Shown here in pieces: positions 45,080 through 53,234 of a stretch of 64,000 nt of DNA; position 1 is the first letter of the stretch, and each line of letters begins with the position of its first letter. Source of the DNA: Clostridiaceae bacterium (lineage in GTDB: Bacteria > Bacillota > Clostridia > DSM-8532); the NCBI GenBank assembly GCA_012840245.1, contig DULR01000055.1:32877-96876 (forward strand). The letters run 5' to 3'. The notes beneath the pieces are model-generated. The model worked only from the letters and a program-made list of their open reading frames with translations, was not told the origin of the DNA and ran no database searches. The translations under genes were made by a program, and so were the position numbers.

Positions 45080-45814
45080 TTATCTGGGTTCTCTGGTAAG
45101 AAAAATACGTGCGTTGTAGGAGTATTGGTCTCCCCTGTAGACATCCCTCTCAAAAGAGAACTTGCGTCCGCCCGAAATGTAGCTGACCCCGGTGATCCTC
45201 AGGACCGGGGTGGAAGTGCCTGTCTTAAGAAGCTTTCTTTCTTCGGCCGTAGTGACCGAAGCCTCTATGATATTGTCCATATAATCTATTTTTATGCCGT
45301 ATTTGTCGTTTATCAGCTGGTACAGCGAAGCCTCGAGCTGATAGCTTTCAAGGCCGGGACAGTAGCTGACGGGAATATAGACATGCTCAAGACCTACAGG
45401 TACTCCGTTTGCCAATCTGAGACGCTTTACCACATAGACCTGCTCATCCTTCGAAATGTTGAGGATGCCCGAAATATCATCGCCGGCTGTCTCTTTTCTG
45501 AAATAAAGAACCTTTGTTGAAGGGACCATGCCTTTGGCGCGAACAGTCTCCGAAAAGCTGCTGATATTCTTCTGCTGTATTTTGCGCTTGGCGACAAAAG
45601 TTCCCCTGCCCTTTTCCCTGACCAGAATGCCTTCGGCCACCATTTCGTTCAGAGCCTGGCGCACGGTCATCCTGCTGATGCCGAAATTTTTAGCCAGATC
45701 CCTTTCCGAGGGTATACTTCCGCCTTCAGCATACTCGCCGTTTTGTATCCTTTTGCTGATTATTGCTTTCAGCTGGCTATAGACAGGTATGGGACTGTTT
45801 CTGTCGAGAATCAT
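45080..45814 (-). CDS. GntR-family regulator, HutC/NagR type
   Basis: I choose the ATG at 45814 (MILDRNSPIPVYSQLK), preceded by GGGG, giving 244 residues. N-terminal winged helix (SIPSERDLAKNFGISRMTVRQALNEMVAEGILVREKGRGTFVA, about 30-75) and a C-terminal UTRA effector domain (VYVVKRLRLANGVPVGLEHVYIP; YMDNIIEASVTTAEERKLL; FSFERDVYRGDQYSYNARI). This subfamily senses GlcNAc-6-P or GlcN-6-P. The palindrome at 45014 is of the type it binds, so it likely represses the SIS - ROK - PIG-L operon directly. Confidence 0.92.
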   Translation of the reverse strand: MILDRNSPIPVYSQLKAIISKRIQNGEYAEGGSIPSERDLAKNFGISRMTVRQALNEMVAEGILVREKGRGTFVAKRKIQQKNISSFSETVRAKGMVPSTKVLYFRKETAGDDISGILNISKDEQVYVVKRLRLANGVPVGLEHVYIPVSYCPGLESYQLEASLYQLINDKYGIKIDYMDNIIEASVTTAEERKLLKTGTSTPVLRITGVSYISGGRKFSFERDVYRGDQYSYNARIFLTREPR

Positions 45815-45882
45815 CGTATTAACCCCAATCTGATTCAAAAAGTACCTTCAAGATTTAAGTGTATTCATTTACGGCCTGAAAG

Positions 45883-47106
45883 TCAAAGCTTATTGTTATC
45901 AGACATTAAAACATGAAGGGGATTTTTGACCTTTTTCCTTGTCATCTCAACCAGACCAAGCTTCGTCATCCCCAAAACAGTGGTCTTGATCCTGTCGTTC
46001 TTAACATGGCTTTTCAGGGTCCGGACCACCTGATCCCTATGCTCGTCCCGCTTCATGTCTATGAAGTCGATTATGATGATACCACTCAAGTTCCTGAGCC
46101 TGATCTGTTTCGCTATTGCTTCAGCCGCCTCCATATTAATGCTGAAGGCCGTTTCTTCCGGATCATTATTGCTTGACAATTTCCCGCTGTTCACATCAAT
46201 GACCGTAAGAGCCTCAGTGTAATCAAAAACCAGATATGCTCCGCTCTTCATCCATACTTTCCTCGAAAGGGCTTCTCTTATGGCGCTTTGGACATGGTAG
46301 TATTCAAACATGTCATAATCTTTGGAGTACAGTTCCACCTTCGCCTTAAGTCCGGGCTCTGCAAGCTCCAGTACTGAGATTATCTTATCATAAATCTCTT
46401 TATCGTTTACGATGATTTTGTTTATGCCGGATGTCAGATGCTCCCTTACAGCCTGCTCCAGACTCCCCGGTCCGCTGTAGAGGAGCCTGGGTACCCTTCC
46501 CTTCTCCTCAAGCCGTTTTACATTGCTCCATATGTTCAAAAGATTTTTTATCTCTTCGGAAATAGGGACGTCATCAGCATCCTGAGCCGCTGTTCTGAGA
46601 ATGAGGCCGCAGTTATCAGGTTTCAGACCGGCTGCTGCTCTCTTCAGCCTTTTTCTTGCTTCCTTATCCTCTATTTTCTTTGATATCCCGCATACATTGC
46701 AGCCAGGCATAAGAACCGCATACCGGCCGGGAAAGGATAATTTGGCTGTGACTCTGGGACCTTTTGATCCTGAAGCATCCTTGGTGACCTGGACCGAAAT
46801 TTCGTTGCCCTGACGCAGAAGGCCCGATATGTCGGGATATGTGTCCTTTCCCGAAGAATCGTCCAGTGATTCGAAATCCCAGGGTATCAGATCCTTTACG
46901 CTCAGGAAAGCATTTTTGTCAAGACCGATATCCACAAAGGCCGACTGTATGCCAGGCATGACCCTCATTACCTTGCCTCTGTAGATGTTCCCGACAAGGC
47001 TCTTCCCATCATTTCTTTCAATATGGACCTCTGCCGGTTCGCCGTTTTCCAGCACAGCAAGACGAAACTCATCGCCATTTGCATCTATGAGAACATCCTT
47101 AATCAT
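45883..47106 (-). CDS. rng: Ribonuclease G/E
   Basis: Endoribonuclease for rRNA maturation and mRNA decay. S1 domain with VGNIYRGKVMRVMPGIQSAFVDIGLDKNAFLSV (about 36-70), DNA-I-like catalytic core with the metal-binding Asp pair in LTVIDVNSGK and IIIIDFIDMK, and a short C-terminal part. The start is the ATG at 47106 (MIKDVLIDANG), which GAGG precedes, giving 407 residues and an 8-base overlap with the DUF2344 stop. The longer track start is inside that gene. In many clostridia rplU, a cysteine protease gene and rpmA follow; here the next gene is the GntR regulator. Confidence 0.93.
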   Translation of the reverse strand: MIKDVLIDANGDEFRLAVLENGEPAEVHIERNDGKSLVGNIYRGKVMRVMPGIQSAFVDIGLDKNAFLSVKDLIPWDFESLDDSSGKDTYPDISGLLRQGNEISVQVTKDASGSKGPRVTAKLSFPGRYAVLMPGCNVCGISKKIEDKEARKRLKRAAAGLKPDNCGLILRTAAQDADDVPISEEIKNLLNIWSNVKRLEEKGRVPRLLYSGPGSLEQAVREHLTSGINKIIVNDKEIYDKIISVLELAEPGLKAKVELYSKDYDMFEYYHVQSAIREALSRKVWMKSGAYLVFDYTEALTVIDVNSGKLSSNNDPEETAFSINMEAAEAIAKQIRLRNLSGIIIIDFIDMKRDEHRDQVVRTLKSHVKNDRIKTTVLGMTKLGLVEMTRKKVKNPLHVLMSDNNKL

Positions 47107-47800
47107 GGGATACCTCGAAAGGATTTTTCCACTCGTTATAGGTCGATGCATACAGGGCTTTTCTGTGGATGGATATCACACGTGCCTCTATGCCGAACTC
47201 ATGGCAAAATGCTTCAAGCAGAAGATCTGCGCGCAGATTGTTCTCTTTCCCTGCGCTTAAGAACGCTTCCAGTACGAATACGCTGATATCCTTCTTATAT
47301 GCTGAAAGAGAATAGATAAGCGGCCTTATATTGACAGGGCGCATGCCTTTTTTGGTCTTCTTGGAAACAACGATCTCTTCCTTCCCGAGAAAATCATGGA
47401 CATGGCTGTCTATTTCAAAATGGCTCATTGGCCTGTTGGTTTCGAAGATTATTTCATATCTGGCCGCGGTTATCTGGTTCATGATATTATCCTTTGCAGT
47501 ATGTTCCACGGCTTTGTCAACTCTTATACCATCGGGAAGATATTTGTTCATGGTCTCCACGAATGCATCGGGATCCATATCTTCTGCAAGCTCGATATCG
47601 GCGTATTCGGAGTCACTGGTAAGACCAATGGACATGGGCAGCCCAAAGACGATCTTTTGCCTGGGGTTGAAGCCCTGAGTATAGGCAACAGGCAACTGAG
47701 CCCGCTTTATTGCGCGCTCGAACAGCCTCAGCATATCCAGATGCGCTATATATTTAAGTCCCTCTCCCCGGGAAAATCTGAACCTTAACGTTTTTGCCAT
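47099..47800 (-). CDS. TIGR03936/DUF2344 family protein
   Basis: A 233-residue protein of the radical-SAM-linked DUF2344 family: LRFRFSRGEGLKYIAHLDMLRLFERAIKRAQLPVAYTQGFNPRQKIVFGLPMSIGLTSDSEYADIEL is highly typical. In some bacteria this part is fused to the TIGR03960 radical SAM protein; here the two are separate genes 4 bases apart. Its biochemical role is not established. It overlaps the RNase G gene by 8 bases. Confidence 0.92.
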   Translation of the reverse strand: MAKTLRFRFSRGEGLKYIAHLDMLRLFERAIKRAQLPVAYTQGFNPRQKIVFGLPMSIGLTSDSEYADIELAEDMDPDAFVETMNKYLPDGIRVDKAVEHTAKDNIMNQITAARYEIIFETNRPMSHFEIDSHVHDFLGKEEIVVSKKTKKGMRPVNIRPLIYSLSAYKKDISVFVLEAFLSAGKENNLRADLLLEAFCHEFGIEARVISIHRKALYASTYNEWKNPFEVSHD

Positions 47801-47804
47801 AGTT

Positions 47805-49661
47805 TTAACCCCGCTTCGATTTTATGCATATACCCGTTTTATATCCCTGCGCTCCGCACAATGAACAGCCCACGGCGCAGTTTTTCGTAAGGTCACCTTC
47901 ATAAGCCTTTTCGCTTTCCTTCTTCAGAAACTCTTTGGATATGCCCATATCGATATGGTCCCATGGAAGGACCTCTGTATAGTCCCTTCTTCTGTTGGCA
48001 TAGAACTTGGGATCCAGTCCGCATTCCGAAAAAGCCTCCATCCACTTTTCAAAGGAGAAAAACTCGTCCCAGCCGTCAAACTTGCAGCCTTTTTGCCATG
48101 CTGTGTAAATGACCTTTCCTATCTTTCTGTCCCCTCTTGCCAGGACTGCTTCCAAAAAGCTCAGTCTGGCATCATGATAGTTGTATTTGATTTTCCTTGT
48201 ACGCTTTTTTATACGATCCTTCAAATGGTACTGTTTGTTCATAAGGCTTTCGATGTCATCCATGGGTTCCCACTGGAACGGAGTGAAAGGCTTCGGAACA
48301 AAGCATGAGGTACTCAGCGTGATGTTGAGGGATTTATTGTATTCGCCCGGCAGCTCTCTGCAAGACTCAATCAGGGTTATACCAAGGTTGGCTATCCCTT
48401 CAACGTCCTCAATGGTTTCGGTGGGCAATCCTATCATGAAATAGAGCTTGACCTGGGTCCACCCTCCTGCCACTGCAAGCTTCACCGATGCTATGAGATC
48501 CTCGGTGGTTATTCCTTTGTTGATCACGTCTCTGAGTCTCTGGGTCCCGGCTTCGGGAGCGAATGTAAGGCCGCTTTTTCTGACCTTCGACACCTTTTCC
48601 ATAAGCCCCAGTGAGAAATTATCGACCCTTAATGACGGAAGCGAAAGGCTGACCTTCTCAGCTTCGGTAAATTCGATCAGGTTATCGCAAAGCTCAGGCA
48701 GCGCCGAATAATCGCTGGTGCTCAGCGAAACCAGTGATATTTCTTCGTATCCGGTCTTTTCCACAGAGGATTTTGCAAGCTCCGAAAGTTTTTCATGGCT
48801 TCTTTCCCTCACCGGACGGTAAATAAAGCCCGCCTGGCAAAAACGACAGCCCCGGATGCAGCCTCTGAAGACCTCCAGCATTATCCTGTCATGGACTGTT
48901 CCTATATATGGCACTATTATGTCATCAGGAAAATCGACCGAATCCAGATTTTTTACTATGCGTCTTCTGACGGTATCGGGAACATCGGGAGAAACAGGCA
49001 GTATATCCATTATCGTGCCATCTTCGTAATAATACACGTTATACAATGACGGAACATAGACGCCCTCGATTCTGGAAGCCCTCTTTAAGAATCCATCCCT
49101 TTCTTCACCGGCATCTTTCCATGCAATGTATTCATCGATTATTTCATTGATTACTTCCTCTCCCTCGCCTATGACGAAAAGATCGATAAAATCGGCCAGG
49201 GGCTCGGGATTTACGGCGCACGGCCCGCCTGCTATGACAAAGGGCATGCCCTTTTTACGATCATTTGCGAAGATCGGGATGCCGCCCAGATCCAGCATGT
49301 TGAGTATATTGGTATAGCTCATCTCATACTGAAGGGTGAAACCCACAAAATCGAACTCCGAAAGCGGAGTATAGGTTTCAAGTGTGTAAAGCGGAATGTT
49401 CCTTTCCCTCAGCTTCTCCTCCATGTCCGTCCATGGTGCGAAAGCTCTTTCGCAATAGGTATCTTCCCTTTTGTTCATTATATGATACAGTATCTTCATG
49501 CCCAGATGGGACATTCCGATTTCGTAATCATCAGGAAAGCAGAAGGCAAAACGGACCTTGACGTCATCAGGGTCCTTCTTTACCATGTTCCACTCATTGC
49601 CCGTATATTTGGCGGGTTTTTCAACATTTAAAAGTATACTTTCATCTATTTTCAAACGCAT
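47805..49661 (-). CDS. TIGR03960 family B12-binding-domain radical SAM protein
   Basis: Large radical SAM protein (618 residues from the ATG at 49661). N-terminal half: B12-binding-like fold (FPDDYEIGMSHLGMKILYHIMNKRED; GPCAVNPEPLADFIDLFVIGEGEE). The Fe-S motif CIRGCRFCQAG lies near residue 285, followed by typical barrel elements (SLPSLRVDNFS; LTFAPEAGTQRLRDVINKG; KLYFMIGLPTE). The C-terminus ends CAVGCSLCGAQGYKTGIC with extra Cys. Function unknown, conserved beside DUF2344 and RNase G. The ATG has no ribosome binding site; the upstream sequence is the end of a repeat element (49673-49791). Confidence 0.9.
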   Translation of the reverse strand: MRLKIDESILLNVEKPAKYTGNEWNMVKKDPDDVKVRFAFCFPDDYEIGMSHLGMKILYHIMNKREDTYCERAFAPWTDMEEKLRERNIPLYTLETYTPLSEFDFVGFTLQYEMSYTNILNMLDLGGIPIFANDRKKGMPFVIAGGPCAVNPEPLADFIDLFVIGEGEEVINEIIDEYIAWKDAGEERDGFLKRASRIEGVYVPSLYNVYYYEDGTIMDILPVSPDVPDTVRRRIVKNLDSVDFPDDIIVPYIGTVHDRIMLEVFRGCIRGCRFCQAGFIYRPVRERSHEKLSELAKSSVEKTGYEEISLVSLSTSDYSALPELCDNLIEFTEAEKVSLSLPSLRVDNFSLGLMEKVSKVRKSGLTFAPEAGTQRLRDVINKGITTEDLIASVKLAVAGGWTQVKLYFMIGLPTETIEDVEGIANLGITLIESCRELPGEYNKSLNITLSTSCFVPKPFTPFQWEPMDDIESLMNKQYHLKDRIKKRTRKIKYNYHDARLSFLEAVLARGDRKIGKVIYTAWQKGCKFDGWDEFFSFEKWMEAFSECGLDPKFYANRRRDYTEVLPWDHIDMGISKEFLKKESEKAYEGDLTKNCAVGCSLCGAQGYKTGICIKSKRG

Positions 49662-49672
49662 CGCAATCAATT

Positions 49673-49791
49673 GGCTGTCTCAAACATATCGGCGACCGGT
49701 CACGGTCGTCTTGTCATTCTGAGACCATATAATGGCCGTAGAATCTTTATAGGATCCTTCACTCAGGATGACGATCTGATTTTAAACAGCC
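49673..49791. repeat. Small inverted-repeat element at the start of the radical SAM gene
   Basis: Bounded by GGCTGTCTCAAAC and TTTAAACAGCC (partial inverted ends, 119 bases). The interior has TGTCATTCTGAGACCATATAATGGCCGTAGAATCTTTATAGGATCCTTCACTCAGGATGACG, i.e. the short gene-end repeat with a CCATATAATGGCC core as at 41380. GGGCTGTCTCAAACACCCGG, a related end, lies at the truncated 3' end of the GH114-like gene (about 31830-31860, minus strand). Confidence 0.7.
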
Positions 49792-49908
49792 TCCACCTCC
49801 TGGACAAAATATGTAAAAGCTGTATTTTTTGAATCTTTTTTGCCACTATACATCATAACCCAAGACATCCTAAAAGGCAAGGAATGAAACAACTTATTTG
49901 ACTGAAAA

Positions 49909-49937
49909 GGGCATAAGGTCAGTTTACCCTTATGCCC
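49909..49937 (-). terminator. Intrinsic terminator of the dehydrogenase/lactonase operon
   Basis: GGGCATAAGG and CCTTATGCCC form a perfect 10-bp stem with a 9-base loop; on the minus strand TTTTC follows. It lies about 40 bases past the lactonase stop. Confidence 0.75.
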
Positions 49938-49975
49938 ATAAAATTAATTGATTATCCCTTTTTATTTTCCCGGAG

Positions 49976-51076
49976 TCATCTGCAGTAAAATTTTACACAT
50001 ACGGGAGTAGGCACCTTATGATCCGACAGAAAGCTCAGTCTTCCGGTAGCGCTGTCAATTGCGAATACTGCGATATTGTCGGTATCCTGATTGCAAACCA
50101 GCACAAACCTTCCTGTAGGATCAACGGCAAAATTCCTCGGGGTTTCACCTCCGCAGTATATGCTGTCCACGAATGACAGTCTTCCCGTCTGCTTATCTAT
50201 CGAATAGGCAACTATACTGTTCTGGCCGCGATTCGAACCGTATAAAAACCTGCCGTCAGGAGTGATATGTATATCAGCGCTTATATTTTCGCCTTCGAAC
50301 GAACCATAAATAGTCGTGATTTCCTGTATCTCGTCGAATGCTCCGATTTCAGGCTCATACCTAAGGACTGATATCGAGCAGGATATCTCATTGATCAGAT
50401 AACAATAGTTACCGTAAAATTCGCAGTGTCTCGGACCGGAACCGGGTCTGACCTTATGGCAGGGGATTTCTCCGGGGACAAGCTTTCCGTTCTCAAAATC
50501 GGTTTTATATATCATAAGCTTGTCTATCCCAAGGTCAGGAACAAAAGCCCTTTTGTTATCGGAGTCGAATATCAGGGAATGAGCATGAGGTGAAGACTGG
50601 CGCAGCTTGTTTATACTTGATCCCTCATGCTGGATGAAGCAGCTTGCCTCTCCCAGGGAACCATCCCTGTTTATTGGAAATACACATATGCTGCCACTCA
50701 TGAAGTTGCTCACAAAAACATGGGTATTTCCATTATTGACTTCTACATGGCAAGGATCGGTCCCTCCGGTAGGCTGTGTGTTCAGATAAACGATATCCAT
50801 AGTCTCAGGCACGATCCTGTACGAACTCACACTGCCGCAGGCCATACCTTTATACTCTTTCAGTTCGTTAACAGCATAAAGATACTCTCCGGACGGATTT
50901 ATTGCCAGATACGAAGGATTCGGCGCTTCGGCCACCAGACCGTCGTCAGTCAGTTCTCCTGAATCAGCATTAAACCTTAACCTGTAGATTCCGCTGCCCT
51001 TGCCGTCCAAAATTTGCCCGGTCCCGAATCTGATGGGCTGGGTATATGTTCCCACAAATATGTAATAATCCTGCAT
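49976..51076 (-). CDS. Lactonase family protein (seven-bladed beta-propeller, YbhE/Pgl-like)
   Basis: A 366-residue cytoplasmic beta-propeller of the 6-phosphogluconolactonase-like (YbhE) family. Repeated blade motifs such as NPSYLAINPSGEYLYAVNE, SPHAHSLIFDSDNKRAFVPDLGIDKLMIY, GPRHCEFYGNYCYLINE, ADIHITPDGRFLYGSNRGQNSIVAY and PRNFAVDPTGRFVLVCNQDTDNIAVF are clear. It probably opens a sugar lactone to its acid. It is the last gene of the minus-strand operon with two zinc dehydrogenases, so its substrate would be a lactone produced by one of them. GGAGGGCACATT precedes the ATG. Confidence 0.87.
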   Translation of the reverse strand: MQDYYIFVGTYTQPIRFGTGQILDGKGSGIYRLRFNADSGELTDDGLVAEAPNPSYLAINPSGEYLYAVNELKEYKGMACGSVSSYRIVPETMDIVYLNTQPTGGTDPCHVEVNNGNTHVFVSNFMSGSICVFPINRDGSLGEASCFIQHEGSSINKLRQSSPHAHSLIFDSDNKRAFVPDLGIDKLMIYKTDFENGKLVPGEIPCHKVRPGSGPRHCEFYGNYCYLINEISCSISVLRYEPEIGAFDEIQEITTIYGSFEGENISADIHITPDGRFLYGSNRGQNSIVAYSIDKQTGRLSFVDSIYCGGETPRNFAVDPTGRFVLVCNQDTDNIAVFAIDSATGRLSFLSDHKVPTPVCVKFYCR

Positions 51077-51120
51077 AATGTGCCCTCCATAGATGAATAA
51101 AACTAACTGATAATCAAATC

Positions 51121-52149
51121 TTAAAATACAATGACGGTCCTGCCGAGGGATTTTCCTTTCTTAAGGTCTTCCATGGCAATATTTATCTCGTCAAGAGTAT
51201 ATGTTTTGTATATAAATGGATCTATGACCCCTTTTTCTACCAGACGGATGGTTTCTACCAGGTCTCTGCGGTTGCTGCCTCGTATGCCGATGATCTCCTT
51301 CTCCTTCAGTGCTGTGCTTTGAAGCTCTGCATGGAATATATCCTCCGTATAACCTACCATGATCACCTTTCCTCCCGGGCGGCATATGTCAAGGCTGGTT
51401 TGGATCGAAGAACCGATTCCTATATTGTCAAAAACAACATCGCACATCTCACCTGACGTTATATCTCTTACAGCATCATAAAGGTTTTCCCTTGACGTGT
51501 TTATAACATGATCAGCTCCGTATTCTTTTGCGATCTCGAGCTTTTCGTCATTCCGACTGGTGCAGAAAACCTCGGCTCCGAAATGCTTCGCTATCTGAAT
51601 ACCCTGAAAGCCAAGACCTCCTAAGCCCAATATGCATATCCTGTCAGTCGCCCTGACCTGACCTTTGTTTTTGATAGCATGGTACATGCAGGCCACTGCG
51701 TCAGGTATTACAGCGGCTTTTTCAAATGGCACGTGATTTCCTATTTTCAGCAGATTAGCCGCCGGAGCGACCATATATTCTTCATGCCCGCCGTTACGTT
51801 CAAAGCCCAGGCGTATCAGCCTGAAGCAGAGATTGCCTCTGCCCGTTGTGCAAAACCGGCATGTATTGCAAAGTATATCTATTGCGACGATGACCCTGTC
51901 GCCTTTTTCAAAACCTGTGACCCCTTCGCCCAGCTCCCATACCTCTCCTGCTGTTTCATGTCCGGGCACATAAGGAACTTTGACAGTAGGCAGACGCCCT
52001 TCCTGGATATGTAAATCAGTACCGCAAAGACCGCTCGCTCTGACTTTGATCAGAACTTCGCCCGGCCCCGGGACAGGTATGGGGATCTCTCTAATTGTCA
52101 GGTCATGGTTAAACTGCTCCAAAACTGCAGCCTTCATTGTTCTGTTCAT
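51121..52149 (-). CDS. Zinc-dependent alcohol dehydrogenase (MDR family) 1
   Basis: Medium-chain dehydrogenase of 342 residues from the ATG at 52149, which GGTGG precedes (track start 52161 is upstream of that site). Catalytic zinc site: GLCGTDLH and GHETAGE; structural zinc: C-x2-C-x2-C-x7-C (CNTCRFCTTGRGNLC). Rossmann motif ICILGLGGLGFQGIQIAKHFG. Closest in style to alcohol/sorbitol dehydrogenases. In an operon with a ribose/galactose-type importer, a second MDR enzyme and a lactonase; a sugar or polyol substrate is likely. Confidence 0.88.
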   Translation of the reverse strand: MNRTMKAAVLEQFNHDLTIREIPIPVPGPGEVLIKVRASGLCGTDLHIQEGRLPTVKVPYVPGHETAGEVWELGEGVTGFEKGDRVIVAIDILCNTCRFCTTGRGNLCFRLIRLGFERNGGHEEYMVAPAANLLKIGNHVPFEKAAVIPDAVACMYHAIKNKGQVRATDRICILGLGGLGFQGIQIAKHFGAEVFCTSRNDEKLEIAKEYGADHVINTSRENLYDAVRDITSGEMCDVVFDNIGIGSSIQTSLDICRPGGKVIMVGYTEDIFHAELQSTALKEKEIIGIRGSNRRDLVETIRLVEKGVIDPFIYKTYTLDEINIAMEDLKKGKSLGRTVIVF

Positions 52150-52185
52150 ACTAACCACCATAATAAAGCTATTTTCAGGATCAAA

Positions 52186-53220
52186 CTATTTTTTCTTGAT
52201 ATATTTCTTGGTGTCAATGACAACGGCAATAAGAATTATGGCGCCCTTCACGAAATATACGAGATAAGGATTCACCTGTATGAATACAAGGCCGTAGCTT
52301 ATTACCTGGAACAATAGAACACCTGTAATGATGCCCTTGATGGTACCAATACCGCCGCGCATCGATACGCCGCCCACAACACATGCCGCGATGGCATCCA
52401 ATTCGTAGCCCTGACCCAGAGCATTGGTCGCGCTGCCGGTACGGGCAACCTCGAGAGCTCCGCCAAATCCATAGAGCAGGCCTGCCATGACATATATGGC
52501 AAGCATATTGAATACGATATTTACACCTGACACATTGGCTGCTTCAATATTTCCACCGATAGCAAACATGTTCTTGCCTAATTTGGTCTTGTTCCAGATG
52601 AACCAAACCAGAGCTACGACCACAACAGCATATAAAATTATGTACTGAAGTCTGAAACCTAGTATTGTGATACCGTTTTGCGCAAAGCCGGTGAACTTTT
52701 CATCAAGCACTCCTATAGGGGCCGAATCGCTTACAGCATCGAAATAGACCGACATCAGGCCATATACTACCAGCTGCATGCCAAGAGAGGCAATAAAAGG
52801 CGCTACCTTTTGCTTTGCTACCAGGAAACCATGAATCAGCGAAAATAAAGCGCAAATTATCATGGCAAGCAATATGGGGATCCAGATCGGCAGACGCGGA
52901 AGATTCGGAAACACTCTTGCAGTATAATCAGGAGACTGCAAAAGCGAAGCAGTGATCAATCCTGCCATGCCTATCAGGCGTCCGGCCGAAAGGTCTGTAC
53001 CGCCTAATACAATAGGTCCTGCGATCGCGCATGCAAAAATCATTCTTGTAGCCGACTGGCTTAAGATAAATCCGGCATTTTTTAAACTCAAAAAAGACGG
53101 ATCAATTAACACTATCGTCAAAAACAGAAAAAACAGCACGATATAAATGGCGTTATTGATGATCACATCCTTTATGCTGTGCTGCTTAAGCAGTTTTGAT
53201 GGTGAAATAAATGTCTTCAT
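52186..53220 (-). CDS. Ribose/galactose-type ABC transporter permease (RbsC/MglC-like)
   Basis: Membrane permease of the BPD_transp_2 family, 344 residues, about 8-10 hydrophobic segments. Family marks: GGTDLSAGRLIGMAGLITA, LIHGFLVAKQKVAPFIASLGMQ, GGNIEAANVSGVNI and ACVVGGVSMRGGIGTIKGIITGVLLF. It forms the channel for the ATPase and binding protein encoded just upstream. MglC-like rather than RbsC-like by the YIKKK-ending and ILAT region, but I would not fix the sugar. AGAGGATGAAACT precedes the ATG. Confidence 0.9.
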   Translation of the reverse strand: MKTFISPSKLLKQHSIKDVIINNAIYIVLFFLFLTIVLIDPSFLSLKNAGFILSQSATRMIFACAIAGPIVLGGTDLSAGRLIGMAGLITASLLQSPDYTARVFPNLPRLPIWIPILLAMIICALFSLIHGFLVAKQKVAPFIASLGMQLVVYGLMSVYFDAVSDSAPIGVLDEKFTGFAQNGITILGFRLQYIILYAVVVVALVWFIWNKTKLGKNMFAIGGNIEAANVSGVNIVFNMLAIYVMAGLLYGFGGALEVARTGSATNALGQGYELDAIAACVVGGVSMRGGIGTIKGIITGVLLFQVISYGLVFIQVNPYLVYFVKGAIILIAVVIDTKKYIKKK

Positions 53221-53234
53221 AGTTTCATCCTCTC

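Noticed and set aside
45883-45883. tRNA or rRNA genes anywhere in the window
   Set aside because: I looked for cloverleaf and rRNA-like sequence in the gaps and saw none; a dedicated scan could not be run.
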